A stretch of 64,000 bases of DNA from Photobacterium jeanii (GCF_001650345.1 NZ_LVHF01000033.1:62001-126000); one strand, 5' to 3'; positions 44,933-53,933 are shown, counted from the stretch's first letter. The notes: a model not told the origin generated them from the letters alone. Numbers and translations: made by a program.

Positions 44933-46054
44933 CTACTGGATTACTTCAATCGGTTGACCTGCACGCACTTGCTGCAAGCCTTCCACAATCAGGCGTTCAC
45001 CATCTTGAAGTCCATTTTCAACTACCCAGTTTTTCCCTAAACGCTGACCCAGCGTTAGGTAACGCTGCTCAGCTAAATCCTGCTGATTGGCAACCATCAC
45101 AAAACGACCCGCTTGATCTTCTTGCACCGCCGATTGTGGGATCACAATCTTTTGCTCACCCTGGCTATTAGTGGTAGTTAGCGTCACGAACTGCCCCGGC
45201 ACCAAAAGTGCTTCAGGGTTGGGAAATTTGATACGAAAAGTGATTGTGCCGTTGCTACCGTCCACTTGGTTATCGACAAAGTTCACTTCACCTTGGTGGC
45301 GATAAACTGTGCCATTGGCAAGTTGTAAACGAATATCCGGTGCGGTGATCGCTTCACCACGCTGCATCTTGTCTTGGAGGTCGTTTAAATATTGTTTCTC
45401 GTTAAGCTTGATGCTGACGTACATATTGTCGTAGCTCACCAAACGCGTTAAAGCGGCGCTTTCAGGGCCAACTAAGCTGCCTGTACTCACACGACTCGCC
45501 CCAACCACACCATCAAATGGCGCTGTTACCTTGGTGTAAGACAGTTCCAACTTAGCGCGTTCTAAATCCGCTTTCGCAGCTTTCACTTGGGCAGCTAACT
45601 CTTTGCGCTCCGCTTCTAATTGCTCAAGCTCAATTTGGGTGAGTGCGGCTTTCGCGACCAGTTTTTTCGCTTTGCGGTAAGTTTTATCACTGATTTGAAA
45701 TTGCGCATCGGCTTGTTCCACCATGGCTTCAAGGCGCTGCACTTCGATTTGATATGGCACAGGATCAATACGGAATAATACCTCGCCTTTTTTCACCATT
45801 TCGCCTTCAGTGAATAAGCGCTCGGTAATGTAACCTGACACTTTCGGAACGATATCAACTTTATCGACCGCCTGAGTTTTTCCCACAAATTGCTCACTCA
45901 AACTGGTTTCTTGTAGGGCTAACGGAAGCACTTTCACTTGAGGGCTAGGTGCTGCCATCGTGACCTCTGCGGATGCAGAAGGAATAATAGACTCGTTACA
46001 CGCTGCCAAGAGTAACGGCATCAAAACAACGAGGGCTTTGGCTGATGTACGCAT
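44933..46054 (-). CDS. RND efflux periplasmic adaptor, lipoprotein
   Basis: A 373-residue membrane-fusion protein. The ATG at 46054 gives a lipoprotein signal with lipobox LLLAAC and has GGAG 7 bp upstream; the longer frame adds 12 residues before it. Order: beta-barrel/lipoyl strand (VDKVDIVPKVSGYITERLF), long coiled-coil hairpin (about 100-170), second lipoyl half (TKVTAPFDGVVGASRVSTGSLV), beta-barrel and membrane-proximal domain. It couples the RND permease to an outer-membrane channel. Confidence 0.9.
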   Translation of the reverse strand: MRTSAKALVVLMPLLLAACNESIIPSASAEVTMAAPSPQVKVLPLALQETSLSEQFVGKTQAVDKVDIVPKVSGYITERLFTEGEMVKKGEVLFRIDPVPYQIEVQRLEAMVEQADAQFQISDKTYRKAKKLVAKAALTQIELEQLEAERKELAAQVKAAKADLERAKLELSYTKVTAPFDGVVGASRVSTGSLVGPESAALTRLVSYDNMYVSIKLNEKQYLNDLQDKMQRGEAITAPDIRLQLANGTVYRHQGEVNFVDNQVDGSNGTITFRIKFPNPEALLVPGQFVTLTTTNSQGEQKIVIPQSAVQEDQAGRFVMVANQQDLAEQRYLTLGQRLGKNWVVENGLQDGERLIVEGLQQVRAGQPIEVIQ

Positions 46055-46120
46055 GTGGATCTCCAGAAGGATTAAAATCGCGGAGATCATAAAAAGAAAG
46101 GTATCAATTGAAGAATCAGG

Positions 46121-46143
46121 ACCTATAACCTCAAGTTATAGGT
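46121..46143. promoter_or_regulatory. Perfect inverted repeat upstream of the RND operon
   Basis: ACCTATAAC (46121-46129) and GTTATAGGT (46135-46143) around CTCAA, 67 bp before the adaptor start. The centre CCTCAAGTT resembles one half of a SoxR/MerR-family box. It is a good candidate operator; whether the LysR encoded at 46246 or a distant MerR-type protein binds is unknown. Confidence 0.5.
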
Positions 46144-46245
46144 CGCGATAAATGTGCCAGTTAATCTTGATTGAAATCAATGAAAGCTGCCAAGTGATTG
46201 AAAACAACCTTCATCATGCAGAAGGGCGAAGCAATAAAGTGTGAA

Positions 46246-47139
46246 CTATTTCAAACTAAACTCCTGCTGCAAACTGGAGCGAAGAAACTGAGCCACAGGG
46301 CCGAGTCGCTCGTTAGCACGCCACATCAAATCTACCAAGAACGCAGTGCTATTGGTTTGAAATACAGGGTTAAACTCTTTTAGGGTGCCGCTTTCAATTT
46401 TATGCTCAAGTAGCAATGACGGAACGGTCGCCCAGCCAATACCCTGCTCAACCATATGTAATAAATCATGTTGATACTGAGCACACCAAATCTCTTGCGA
46501 GATCTTACCCTGAGATGACCAAAATGGATGCTCTAACATGGCTTTACAGGCAATTTGACGCTCATTTAGCATGTCGTCTATCGAAACGGATTCCAGATCT
46601 GCCAATGGAAAATCTGGACTGCAAATAAATGACCATTCAATATTACCAATAGAAGCAAAATCCATGTTTCTAGGCACAGCATCAGTCACTAAACAGACCC
46701 CAAACAACGCCGTTCCCTCACTCACCAGTTGCTCAAACTCAGCCCCAGATGCTCGCAGCAGATTAATCACTGTCAGTGGGTAGCGCTGCGCTACTTTTTC
46801 CAGCGTGGTTTCTATTAACTCAACGGGGATCAACTCTTCAATCACAATCGTTAATGAGTCTTCAACCGCCATATTGGCTTGCTTGGCGTAATTTTGGATT
46901 CGCTCCGCTTGCCTCAGTAACACTTTAGCTTGATCGAATAAACGTATGCCTTGCTCTGTCATCACTGGGTATTTCCCCGAACGATCAAACAGAGTCATTC
47001 CTAAATCAAGTTCAAGGTTATTAATGCTAATACTGATCGCCCCTTGGCTTTTACCAAGGTGACGAGCAGCAGCAGAAAATGAACCTTTCTCTGCCGCGGT
47101 CATAAAAGCGGATAACTGATCTAAATTAAGCATACGCAT
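46246..47139 (-). CDS. LysR-family transcriptional regulator
   Basis: A 297-residue LysR regulator with HTH in AARHLGKSQGAISISINNLELDLGMTLFDR (about 22-52) and an effector domain from about 88. It lies 191 bp upstream of the RND adaptor on the same strand, so it may regulate the pump, although LysR regulators are more often divergent from their targets. An alternative start two codons downstream gives the more usual MLNLDQLSAF N-terminus. Confidence 0.85.
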   Translation of the reverse strand: MRMLNLDQLSAFMTAAEKGSFSAAARHLGKSQGAISISINNLELDLGMTLFDRSGKYPVMTEQGIRLFDQAKVLLRQAERIQNYAKQANMAVEDSLTIVIEELIPVELIETTLEKVAQRYPLTVINLLRASGAEFEQLVSEGTALFGVCLVTDAVPRNMDFASIGNIEWSFICSPDFPLADLESVSIDDMLNERQIACKAMLEHPFWSSQGKISQEIWCAQYQHDLLHMVEQGIGWATVPSLLLEHKIESGTLKEFNPVFQTNSTAFLVDLMWRANERLGPVAQFLRSSLQQEFSLK

Positions 47140-47455
47140 ACGATATTAAGCCTATTGATACATTGATTATTGATGCTGGCTCTTATATAGGCGAATCAAA
47201 ACCTCAATATTGTGAGCCAATCACATTCACGCACAGTCAATTTGAATAAGCGGAACAAGAGCTCTATCCAAATTACTAGATATAAAAAGACCCCACTCAA
47301 AATGCAGGTGAGTGGGGTGGTCGACAATGAATAAAATGAAAAAACCCGATGCAGTAGTGTGCATCCATAAGGTCAATCAACGAATGACCTTAAAGTTGCC
47401 CGCTAACTGTAAACTAACGTCTTCATTCGCCATTACATCAGAGAGAGGGTAAAAA
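47140..47455. other. 316-bp intergenic region with three hairpins
   Basis: No gene seen. CCCCACTCA (47291-47299)/TGAGTGGGG (47309-47317) is a strong stem with an A-run before it, so it acts as a minus-strand terminator for the glycine-zipper gene transcript. Smaller stems GATGCA/TGCATC near 47348-47366 and AAGGTCA/TGACCTT near 47370-47393 lie upstream of it. The right part of the lysR promoter is also here. Confidence 0.5.
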
Positions 47456-47806
47456 TTAAGGCAATAACGACGCACCAATTTCAGCTTCAATTAAGGCATC
47501 TTCCGTTATGGCATCCTCAATAACGGCATCTTCGACTTCTCTATCGATAATGTCTTGCTCAATACTGTCGACAACAATCGCATCTTGAATGGCTTCCTGA
47601 CATTCAATGTCGGCGTAAGCACCATCAATCACATTGGCACTCGCACCAATCGCGGCGCCAGTCGACGCATCGCCCGCCACAGCACCAACAACACCACCCA
47701 CTACCGCGCCTTCAATAGCATCGGTAATTTCATTACGCGGTTCACACGGATTTGCCATCACACTCATCGAGCCCATCGCGAGCAAAACAGCCAAAACTTT
47801 TTTCAT
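47456..47806 (-). CDS. Secreted glycine-zipper protein with acidic tail
   Basis: A 116-residue protein with a signal peptide ending SVMANPCEP. It is followed by a glycine-zipper segment (AIEGAVVGGVVGAVAGDASTGAAIGASA) like those of 17-kDa-antigen/SlyB-type envelope proteins. The last 60 residues are very acidic and repetitive (IEDAI, VEDAV, TEDAL units) with almost no basic residue. The Cys after the signal sits in NPCEP, which is not a lipobox. It is probably periplasmic or membrane-inserted; function unknown. Confidence 0.7.
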   Translation of the reverse strand: MKKVLAVLLAMGSMSVMANPCEPRNEITDAIEGAVVGGVVGAVAGDASTGAAIGASANVIDGAYADIECQEAIQDAIVVDSIEQDIIDREVEDAVIEDAITEDALIEAEIGASLLP

Positions 47807-47935
47807 AACAGATCTCTTTACACTCTTTCTCGACTTAGTACTTCGGCAATGAAACCCACTAAGCCTTTAATAAAATTATTGCTTTCGCCTTCCTTGGCGA
47901 CGACATCAAATTAGTTATTAACAGAGAGCCTGTTA

Positions 47936-48592
47936 TTAGAAATCAAGCACTAGGCCAATTTTCCCGTAGGAGTTACGCTTATCTTTTTCGATGAAACTAC
48001 CTTCGTTACCCACTTCAACGTATGGCTTGATACCATCGATATTGTTGAAAGTGGCACGAAACTCATAGTTTTGGATGTGGTTACGCGCCGATACTTTTTT
48101 GGTTGCGTTATCCAATTGAGATTGATTAATAAACTTCGCGCTTACGTACACGTTATCCGTCGCTTGCACACCTGCGCCTAAATCAACACGTACGATATTT
48201 GATTGCAGATCTTTTACTTTTTTCAATGCAACATCGTTACGAACACGGCCAAATACATCAACTTCACCCAACTGAGTACCTGCCGATAGGCCTAGCTTGC
48301 CAACATTTGTTGGAAGTTGAGTTTGGTGTACATACTCGCCTTCACCTTTTAGCCAGAAGCTATCAAAATCGTGGGTGTAGCTCGCGTTATATTCGTTGTT
48401 TGAGCCTGCACGCTTAGCAGATAAACCAAAGCCTTCATAACTTACAAAAGCTTTAAGACCTGCTTTATTTTCACCAATCTGGCCCTGAGAGTTCACTTTC
48501 TGATCCAGTTCTAAACCACCTGCTAGCTCACTTGCTACTGCGCCACCAGAAAGTAGTGCCATCATAGACACTGCCAAGATTGCCTTTTTCAT
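47936..48592 (-). CDS. Small outer-membrane beta-barrel protein
   Basis: A 218-residue protein with a signal peptide (MKKAILAVSMMALLSGGAVAS). The mature part is made of alternating-residue strands (GLKAFVSYEGFGLSAKRA, YNASYTHDFDSFWLKGEGEYVHQ, VYVSAKFINQSQ) and ends in Phe (GKIGLVLDF), the usual BAM recognition signal. It is a plausible 10- to 12-strand barrel. I cannot place it in a named porin family by eye. It lies upstream of the glycine-zipper gene on the same strand, so the two may be co-expressed envelope proteins. Confidence 0.75.
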   Translation of the reverse strand: MKKAILAVSMMALLSGGAVASELAGGLELDQKVNSQGQIGENKAGLKAFVSYEGFGLSAKRAGSNNEYNASYTHDFDSFWLKGEGEYVHQTQLPTNVGKLGLSAGTQLGEVDVFGRVRNDVALKKVKDLQSNIVRVDLGAGVQATDNVYVSAKFINQSQLDNATKKVSARNHIQNYEFRATFNNIDGIKPYVEVGNEGSFIEKDKRNSYGKIGLVLDF

Positions 48593-48881
48593 CCTAAATA
48601 CCTCTAAATCACAAATAAGGCATCCGTGCTCAATTCCCCTGTCCTTAGGTGAGGCAGACTTTACGTAATGGTGAAATTAAGAGCGAAATAGGACCTATTG
48701 ACATAACTAATATGTCAAACGATACGTATATAAAAGAGTTTGTGGTGTAGGGTTTTGTGGGCAGGGAGGATAAGATCAGAATGCTCGCAGTACCTGTGGC
48801 TAAAGGCACTGCGATTCAATGTGTAAATTATGGCTAAATTGAGGCTTACAAGAATTTCTCAATTAACACTTCATCAATGTA
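48593..48881. other. Porin upstream region
   Basis: No gene seen. It holds the promoter of the beta-barrel gene (purine-rich CTAAATACCTC-complement ribosome site at 48597-48607). AATTGAG/CTCAATT, a weak inverted repeat near 48838-48865, could terminate the leftward MFS transcript. Confidence 0.4.
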
Positions 48882-48992
48882 TTAACCGCGCACATAAGAG
48901 AACAGCTTTTCATAGCCTTTATCTTCAGCCGCAACAAGTGTCGACTCAAACAAACGCTTCAATACCTTGCGAGCACCATAATCAATCACCAT
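48882..48992 (-). CDS. Possible 36-residue small protein overlapping the MFS stop
   Basis: An ATG at 48992 opens a 36-codon frame ending in TAA at 48882. It overlaps the end of the MFS gene by 11 bases in another frame. The peptide (MVIDYGARKVLKRLFESTL... ending KLFSYVRG) is basic-helical and looks like real coding sequence rather than random translation. It may be a translationally coupled small protein or the remnant C-terminus of a lost gene. No homologue is recognised. Confidence 0.35.
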   Translation of the reverse strand: MVIDYGARKVLKRLFESTLVAAEDKGYEKLFSYVRG

Positions 48993-50238
48993 AATTAATG
49001 AACCTCACCCACAACACTGGCACCAATAAAATTAGCGCAGAAGCAACATAAACCAGCATTGAAAAATCCAGTTGCTGTGAATGAATTTCCACCATCACAA
49101 AAACACTACCAACTGCGCCACCAATGGCGATCGAAATATGCTGCAGCGCATTTTGTAAACTAATAAAGATTGGTCTTTCGACCTCATTTAGTCCTGTGAT
49201 TAACTCAGTTGAAACGACCAAAGTACGGGCTGAACTCACGACGACAAATAAACAAAAAGCGAATGCGGCTAAGTGTAGATTTTCAAACTCAAACCCCATC
49301 ACTAATGTAGTAACCATCAAGAGTGAACAAAACCAGACTAAAGCCATGACAGCCTTCTGATGAAACGGCTTTCGCGCGTACGCCTGCATAAGTACAAAAG
49401 CACCTACCCCGCTTACGGTATAACAGCTACTCAATAACTCACTCTTAATATGAAGGTTGGTTATCAATAGAACCGGAAACTGTGTGGAAACCGTAAAGGT
49501 ACTAAGTACTGCCGCAACCAAGATTAACGCTGAAAAAACGATTTTCCGGTTATTTACTTGCGAGTTATTACGAATGCCTAAACGCCATAATTGGCGATGT
49601 GGTTTAGCATTATTCGAAAGTTCTAAAGTAGGCTTTGATGTAAACGCAGGCTGACCATTTCGCGTATTAAACACCACAAAAATAGCTAACAAAGCCACGC
49701 CAATAAGAACTGCGCCCAAAACGCTAAACCCTTGCTGCCAATTCACCGTCGATGAAAGAAATATCAGGCAAGGTACGCCCAAAGCTAGCGCCAAAGGAAA
49801 GGAGCTAAACAGCAATGCCAAATTGCGTTTTTTCTGCTCATCACTGGAAATCAACAACACATAATTCAGTACCCGCACCGCTAAAATGCCGCCAAACCCA
49901 CCAGTGATAACCCGTACGATCAACAACAGATAAAAATCACTGATATGAGCTGTGATTAAGGTCATTAGAGTGATCCCCGTCAGCGCGATATTTATCTTCC
50001 TTTGCTCATTGATGTGATGCTGCGTACCGCGAACAAACAAGCAAACCACCGCCGCTGAAACAGCGTAAGCTGAGACCAAGTAGCCAGCATAAGCACTACT
50101 ACCTACAGTATCTAATGCCATAGAGGCACTAAACGGCACTACCACTAACGAATCGAGGGCAACAAGAAAATAAATGAGAAAACAAAACCATTGCTGGTAT
50201 CCCAGCTTGTTTGTAGAGCAAGGGGTGACGTTATCCAT
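48982..50238 (-). CDS. MFS transporter
   Basis: A 418-residue, 12-segment major facilitator. The ATG at 50238 is preferred over a GTG three codons earlier. Features are LVALDSLVVVPFSASMALDTVGSSAYAGYLVSAYAVSA at the start, RVITGGFGGILAVRVLNYVLL in the motif-B region and LALGVPCLIFLS in the motif-C position. It is likely an efflux protein (DHA1-like); substrate unknown. It is divergent from a LysR gene, a common arrangement for regulated exporters. Confidence 0.82.
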   Translation of the reverse strand: MDNVTPCSTNKLGYQQWFCFLIYFLVALDSLVVVPFSASMALDTVGSSAYAGYLVSAYAVSAAVVCLFVRGTQHHINEQRKINIALTGITLMTLITAHISDFYLLLIVRVITGGFGGILAVRVLNYVLLISSDEQKKRNLALLFSSFPLALALGVPCLIFLSSTVNWQQGFSVLGAVLIGVALLAIFVVFNTRNGQPAFTSKPTLELSNNAKPHRQLWRLGIRNNSQVNNRKIVFSALILVAAVLSTFTVSTQFPVLLITNLHIKSELLSSCYTVSGVGAFVLMQAYARKPFHQKAVMALVWFCSLLMVTTLVMGFEFENLHLAAFAFCLFVVVSSARTLVVSTELITGLNEVERPIFISLQNALQHISIAIGGAVGSVFVMVEIHSQQLDFSMLVYVASALILLVPVLWVRFINYGD

Positions 50239-50424
50239 AGCACTCACTTTGATTTAGGTATCAACAGGAATAACGCAATGTAATTAAGAGTGATTTTGCA
50301 ATAAAGATGCAATTGCTGGTTAGATAATCCCAGATAAGATAACAATAATTCTCGTATAATCTGTGGCGGATAAGCTCCAGCCATAAAAAGAACATCAACA
50401 GAGGCAATGACAGCGAGGTGGGTA

Positions 50425-51321
50425 GTGCTAGATAAAATTGAACAGAAATGGCTACAAAGTTTTCATGCTGTTTTTGAGCTCAATAGCTTTAAAAACGCGG
50501 CCGAGCAACTCGAGCTCCCCACTTCCAATATCAGCCGTCACATTACCTTGTTAGAACAGGCGTTAAATGTACGATTGTTTGAGCGCACGACTCGCCGTGT
50601 CAATGCCACCGAGGCAGGGAAACAGCTTTATTCTTCCACTCACTCTATATTCACAAACTTAAACGACGCATTAGAAGATATCGCTAAACACACCCACACC
50701 ATGAGCGGACGACTTAGGCTCATCATGCCCGACATTGCGCCTTTATCCTCAGCCCTGGTGTCGTTTAGTTGTCGTTACCCTGATATTAACATTGGCTGCG
50801 AGACCAGTTTAAATCCACAAGAAGATCTTCTTGATGGCTTTGATCTCATCATCAGCTTTAACCGCGGCAAGCTCACCGACTGTGGTTGGGTCGCGAAAGA
50901 AATTCACCGTTTAGAAAGCGTCGTAGTCGGTTCTCCTGCGCTGATTAGCAAAGTAGGTAAACCTTATTTGCTTACCGAGTTAATCCAAATGCCATGTATT
51001 AGCAGTTTAACCGCACTCAACGCCAGCCCATGGGTCTTTCAAACAGGCAAACATCAGTTCATCAAACAAAGCGTCAACGCATCATTTAAAGTCAATAGCG
51101 GACAAACCGCCAGAACTGCCGCCATTGCAGGGTTAGGTTTTGCGATATTACCAAAAGAATCGTGCCGCCAAGAGCTTGAAGCTGGCACACTGAGCATAGT
51201 TGATATGGAAGCCACACCAGCCGATCTGGTGCTATACGCCATGTACTCAGGGCTAAAACATACCCCGCATCGTGTATCTGTGTTTCTTCAACACTTGCAA
51301 GAAGTGCTCAGTCAACATTAA
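50425..51321 (+). CDS. LysR-family transcriptional regulator
   Basis: A 298-residue LysR regulator. I use the GTG at 50425, which has GAGGTG upstream and gives the normal MLDKIEQKWLQSF start; an ATG six codons earlier (50407) is the alternative. HTH is in AAEQLELPTSNISRHITLLEQAL. The effector domain starts near 88. It is divergent from the MFS gene; a TTGCA-N7-TGCAA dyad at 50296-50312 in the gap could be its binding site. Confidence 0.85.
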   Translation: MLDKIEQKWLQSFHAVFELNSFKNAAEQLELPTSNISRHITLLEQALNVRLFERTTRRVNATEAGKQLYSSTHSIFTNLNDALEDIAKHTHTMSGRLRLIMPDIAPLSSALVSFSCRYPDINIGCETSLNPQEDLLDGFDLIISFNRGKLTDCGWVAKEIHRLESVVVGSPALISKVGKPYLLTELIQMPCISSLTALNASPWVFQTGKHQFIKQSVNASFKVNSGQTARTAAIAGLGFAILPKESCRQELEAGTLSIVDMEATPADLVLYAMYSGLKHTPHRVSVFLQHLQEVLSQH

Positions 51322-51516
51322 GACCCTGTCCCATAAGTGATTCACCCATTGAGCCTTTTGTGACTCTCCTCTCCCTTGTCACCATCTTTATTAACTAGGT
51401 TCAAAGCAACCGTTGCCATTATCGTAAATCAAGAGCGTAAACGTAACGCTCTGGTCGTTTCATTGCACCTAGAGCATCGGCAAATAGCGATTAACTTACT
51501 GAGAGGGAATCAACAC

Positions 51517-52938
51517 ATGATTGTGATATTTGTTCATGGATGGAGCGTTACAGATACCAATACCTATGGCTTATTGCCTGAAGCTATCGCCAAGCAAGCC
51601 AGCAACTACGGGCTTAATATCGACATAAAACATATTTGGTTGGGGCGATATATCAGTTTTAACGACACAGTAAATATGACTGATATCATTCGCGCATTTG
51701 ACCAAGCCTTACGAGACCAAATTCCAGCAGGCGATCATATCGCTGAGTTTTCCTGCATAACCCACTCAACGGGTGGTCCAGTTGTTCGTGAATGGTTGAA
51801 TCACTATTATGGCAGCCACAATTTAGCGCAGAGTCCGTTACGTCATTTAGTGATGTTAGCGCCTGCTAATCATGGCTCACCATTAGCCGCACTCGGCAAA
51901 CAGAGGGTTGGTCGAATTAAAGCTTGGTTTGATGGCGTAGAGCCTGGTCAGTTGATACTTGATTGGCTATCTCTTGGCAGCCAGCAACAAATCGATTTAG
52001 CTAAAGCCTACCTTGACTACCAACCTGCATCTAACCGCTTTTATCCGTTTGTGTTAACGGGTCAATCCATCGACAAGAAATTCTACGATTTTGTAAACAA
52101 CTACCTAACCGAGCCCGGCTCTGATGGTGTCGTTCGGGTCTCGGGAGCGAATATGAACTTCAGCATGGTGAAGTTTGTAGAGTCAGAAGAAACAGATACT
52201 GTCTCACACATGTCTGAGAACCTCGCGGTGAGTTTGTTAAAACCCGTGAATGGATTCAACCGTCCCGAGCCAGTTCCCATCGGTGTAGTCCCAAATGCCA
52301 GTCACTCAGGAAAAAGTAAAGGGATCATGCGTAGTATCGCTAGCGCTAACTCAAAGAAAGTCCAACTTGCTGAGATTCTAAAATGCCTGCAAGTCACCTC
52401 ACCTGACGATTACCAACAGCGCCAACTGGCACTCTCAGCACTGACCCAACAAACACAAAAACGAAGCCATCGTTATATCAATTTGGTTTTTATCGTTAAA
52501 GATGACCAAGGAGTACCTATAACCGACTACGATCTGGTTTTACTTGGTGGACCAAATCGCGAACCCGACAAACTATCAAAAGGCTTCTTCATCGACCGCC
52601 AAAAAAATGCAGCCAACCCCAATCATCTCGTCTATTACATAGATTACGATGTCATCATCAAAAGCAAACTAACCGGTTTTAGGATTATTGCCAGACCAGA
52701 CCAAGGTTTTAGTTTTTATCACCCTGTTGAATTTCGTGATGAAACAGCAGAAATTGATGCGTTACTTAAACCCAATGAGACCTTATACATTGAGGTGGTG
52801 ATTCACCGCCGTGTTGACCAAGCGGTTTTCCTCTTTGATGAGGCAAGTAATCCCCAAATGCACAAAAAAGGAAAATTAATTAAAACTGAAACCCGCCATA
52901 ACTTTAAGGAGCAAAAACCAATAGACAAACCAATTTAA
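51517..52938 (+). CDS. Alpha/beta-hydrolase (lipase/esterase-like) with unknown C-terminal domain
   Basis: A 473-residue cytoplasmic-looking protein. The oxyanion motif HGW is at 7-9, and the nucleophile elbow T82-H83-S84-T85-G86-G87 fits the AHSxGG elbow of LCAT/PGAP1-like lipases. LAPANHGSP follows and DGVVR near 205 probably carries the acid. Residues after about 280 form a separate domain, partly beta-rich and dense in charged residues, that I do not recognise. The start at 51517 is chosen for the very strong GAGAGGGAA site; the frame extends 47 codons further upstream. It has no signal peptide. It could be a house-keeping esterase or a T6SS-type lipase effector, but no VgrG, PAAR or immunity gene is adjacent. 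Confidence 0.7.
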   Translation: MIVIFVHGWSVTDTNTYGLLPEAIAKQASNYGLNIDIKHIWLGRYISFNDTVNMTDIIRAFDQALRDQIPAGDHIAEFSCITHSTGGPVVREWLNHYYGSHNLAQSPLRHLVMLAPANHGSPLAALGKQRVGRIKAWFDGVEPGQLILDWLSLGSQQQIDLAKAYLDYQPASNRFYPFVLTGQSIDKKFYDFVNNYLTEPGSDGVVRVSGANMNFSMVKFVESEETDTVSHMSENLAVSLLKPVNGFNRPEPVPIGVVPNASHSGKSKGIMRSIASANSKKVQLAEILKCLQVTSPDDYQQRQLALSALTQQTQKRSHRYINLVFIVKDDQGVPITDYDLVLLGGPNREPDKLSKGFFIDRQKNAANPNHLVYYIDYDVIIKSKLTGFRIIARPDQGFSFYHPVEFRDETAEIDALLKPNETLYIEVVIHRRVDQAVFLFDEASNPQMHKKGKLIKTETRHNFKEQKPIDKPI

Positions 52939-53082
52939 TCACTCAACCAGAAGCAATTAACTCTGCAAAAGAAGCCGCAGTAATAAAGAAGTGAGAATAG
53001 ATTAATAATTTTAAAACATGCTCACACGTCACCCTATCGGTTTGAATAGCGAGTTAACCCAAACCACTGAAAATAATAACGC

Positions 53083-53110
53083 TAAAAAAGGGAAGCTCAT
53101 TGCTTCCCTT
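53083..53110 (-). terminator. Terminator after fsa
   Basis: GGGAAGC (53090-53096) and GCTTCCC (53102-53108). The A-run at 53084-53089 gives a T-run on the minus strand. Confidence 0.8.
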
Positions 53111-53132
53111 CATTTTGAGAAATGACACACGA

Positions 53133-53807
53133 TCAACTTTCAAATGAAAGCTTCTCGCCGAACGTCTCTTTCCAATCTTTATCGAACTGTTCAACCGCAG
53201 GTTTGACTGCTGGATGAGCGAACATTTGCGCCGCCACATCGGTTGGTAATGTAATGGCTTCGATGCCCAGTTTCATCACCTCCATCGCTTGTTGAGTGTT
53301 TTTGAAACTGGCTGCCAAAATCTTCGCTGGTAGTTGGTTTTGATCGAGCAACAATTGAAGATCGGCGACCACTTCAACACCGTTGCCGTTCATCGCATCA
53401 ATGCGGTTTACGTAAGGTGCTAGGTAGTCTGCACCGCACAGTGCTGCAAGGAAACCTTGTTGAGCAGAGTAGATAGCGGTAGCAAGAACCTGAATTCCCT
53501 CTTTTTTCATTAACTTAATTGCCGCTAAACCCGTTTCTGTTGCTGGCACTTTTACCACCATATCGTAAGGCAATTCATTCAGTTGACGTGCTTCTGCCAC
53601 CATGCCTTCAACAGTTGAACTCACGACTTGCGCGTGAAAACGCGGTGTCCCGCCAAGTGCTTCTTGCATGCCTGTTAGGGTTTCATTCAGTCCCTGTTTT
53701 GACTTCGCCAAAATGCTTGGGTTTGTCGTCACGCCTTTTAGCGGTAGGCACTGGTTAAAGCGTTTTACTTCTGCCACATCAGCAGTATCTAAATAAAGTT
53801 CAATCAT
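53133..53807 (-). CDS. fsa: Fructose-6-phosphate aldolase (transaldolase-like)
   Basis: A 224-residue TIM-barrel aldolase of the FsaA/FsaB (TalC) group. MIELYLDTADVAEVKRF is the family start, and TTNPSILAKS, the Schiff-base Lys in VVKVPATETG and YVNRIDAMNGNGVEV are family signatures. The ATG at 53807 has AAGG upstream; the longer frame adds 32 unrelated residues. It cleaves fructose 6-phosphate or its 1-deoxy analogue into glyceraldehyde 3-phosphate and a C3 ketone. It is divergent from the glycyl-radical enzyme operon, as fsaB is near pflDC in E. coli. Confidence 0.9.
   Translation of the reverse strand: MIELYLDTADVAEVKRFNQCLPLKGVTTNPSILAKSKQGLNETLTGMQEALGGTPRFHAQVVSSTVEGMVAEARQLNELPYDMVVKVPATETGLAAIKLMKKEGIQVLATAIYSAQQGFLAALCGADYLAPYVNRIDAMNGNGVEVVADLQLLLDQNQLPAKILAASFKNTQQAMEVMKLGIEAITLPTDVAAQMFAHPAVKPAVEQFDKDWKETFGEKLSFES
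53138..53149. promoter_or_regulatory. TTTCA-NN-TGAAA motif, copy A
   Basis: TTTCAAATGAAA within the last codons of fsa; with flanks the arms extend to CTTTCA/TGAAAG. Same motif as in the fsa/pflC gap and before the deoR gene. Confidence 0.4.
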
Positions 53808-53896
53808 GGTTTCTACCTTAAACAAAATCTTCGTTTTGATGATGGGATCACTATAGATCTGACAATCGAACGAGATCTTGATTTTGATCAATTGAA

Positions 53897-53933
53897 ATTT
53901 CATTTGAAATCACAATAATTTCACCAAATGAAA
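53897..53933. promoter_or_regulatory. TTTCA/TGAAA operator cluster in the fsa/pflC divergent region
   Basis: ATTTCA-TT-TGAAAT (53897-53910) is a perfect dyad with a 2-bp spacer. A second pair TTTCA (53919-53923) and TGAAA (53929-53933) follows. More CAAATGAAG/CTTTCAG-like half-sites continue to about 53971. The 257-bp gap separates divergent fsa and pflC, so a regulator here could control both. The DeoR protein encoded at 57510 is the obvious candidate. Confidence 0.5.

Noticed and set aside
51376..51516. 47-residue extension of the alpha/beta hydrolase
   Set aside because: The internal ATG has a much stronger ribosome binding site and begins directly with the family strand IVIFVHGW.
51517..52938. 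Firm call as a type VI lipase effector
   Set aside because: No VgrG, PAAR, DUF4123-type adaptor or immunity gene is nearby, so the context gives no support.
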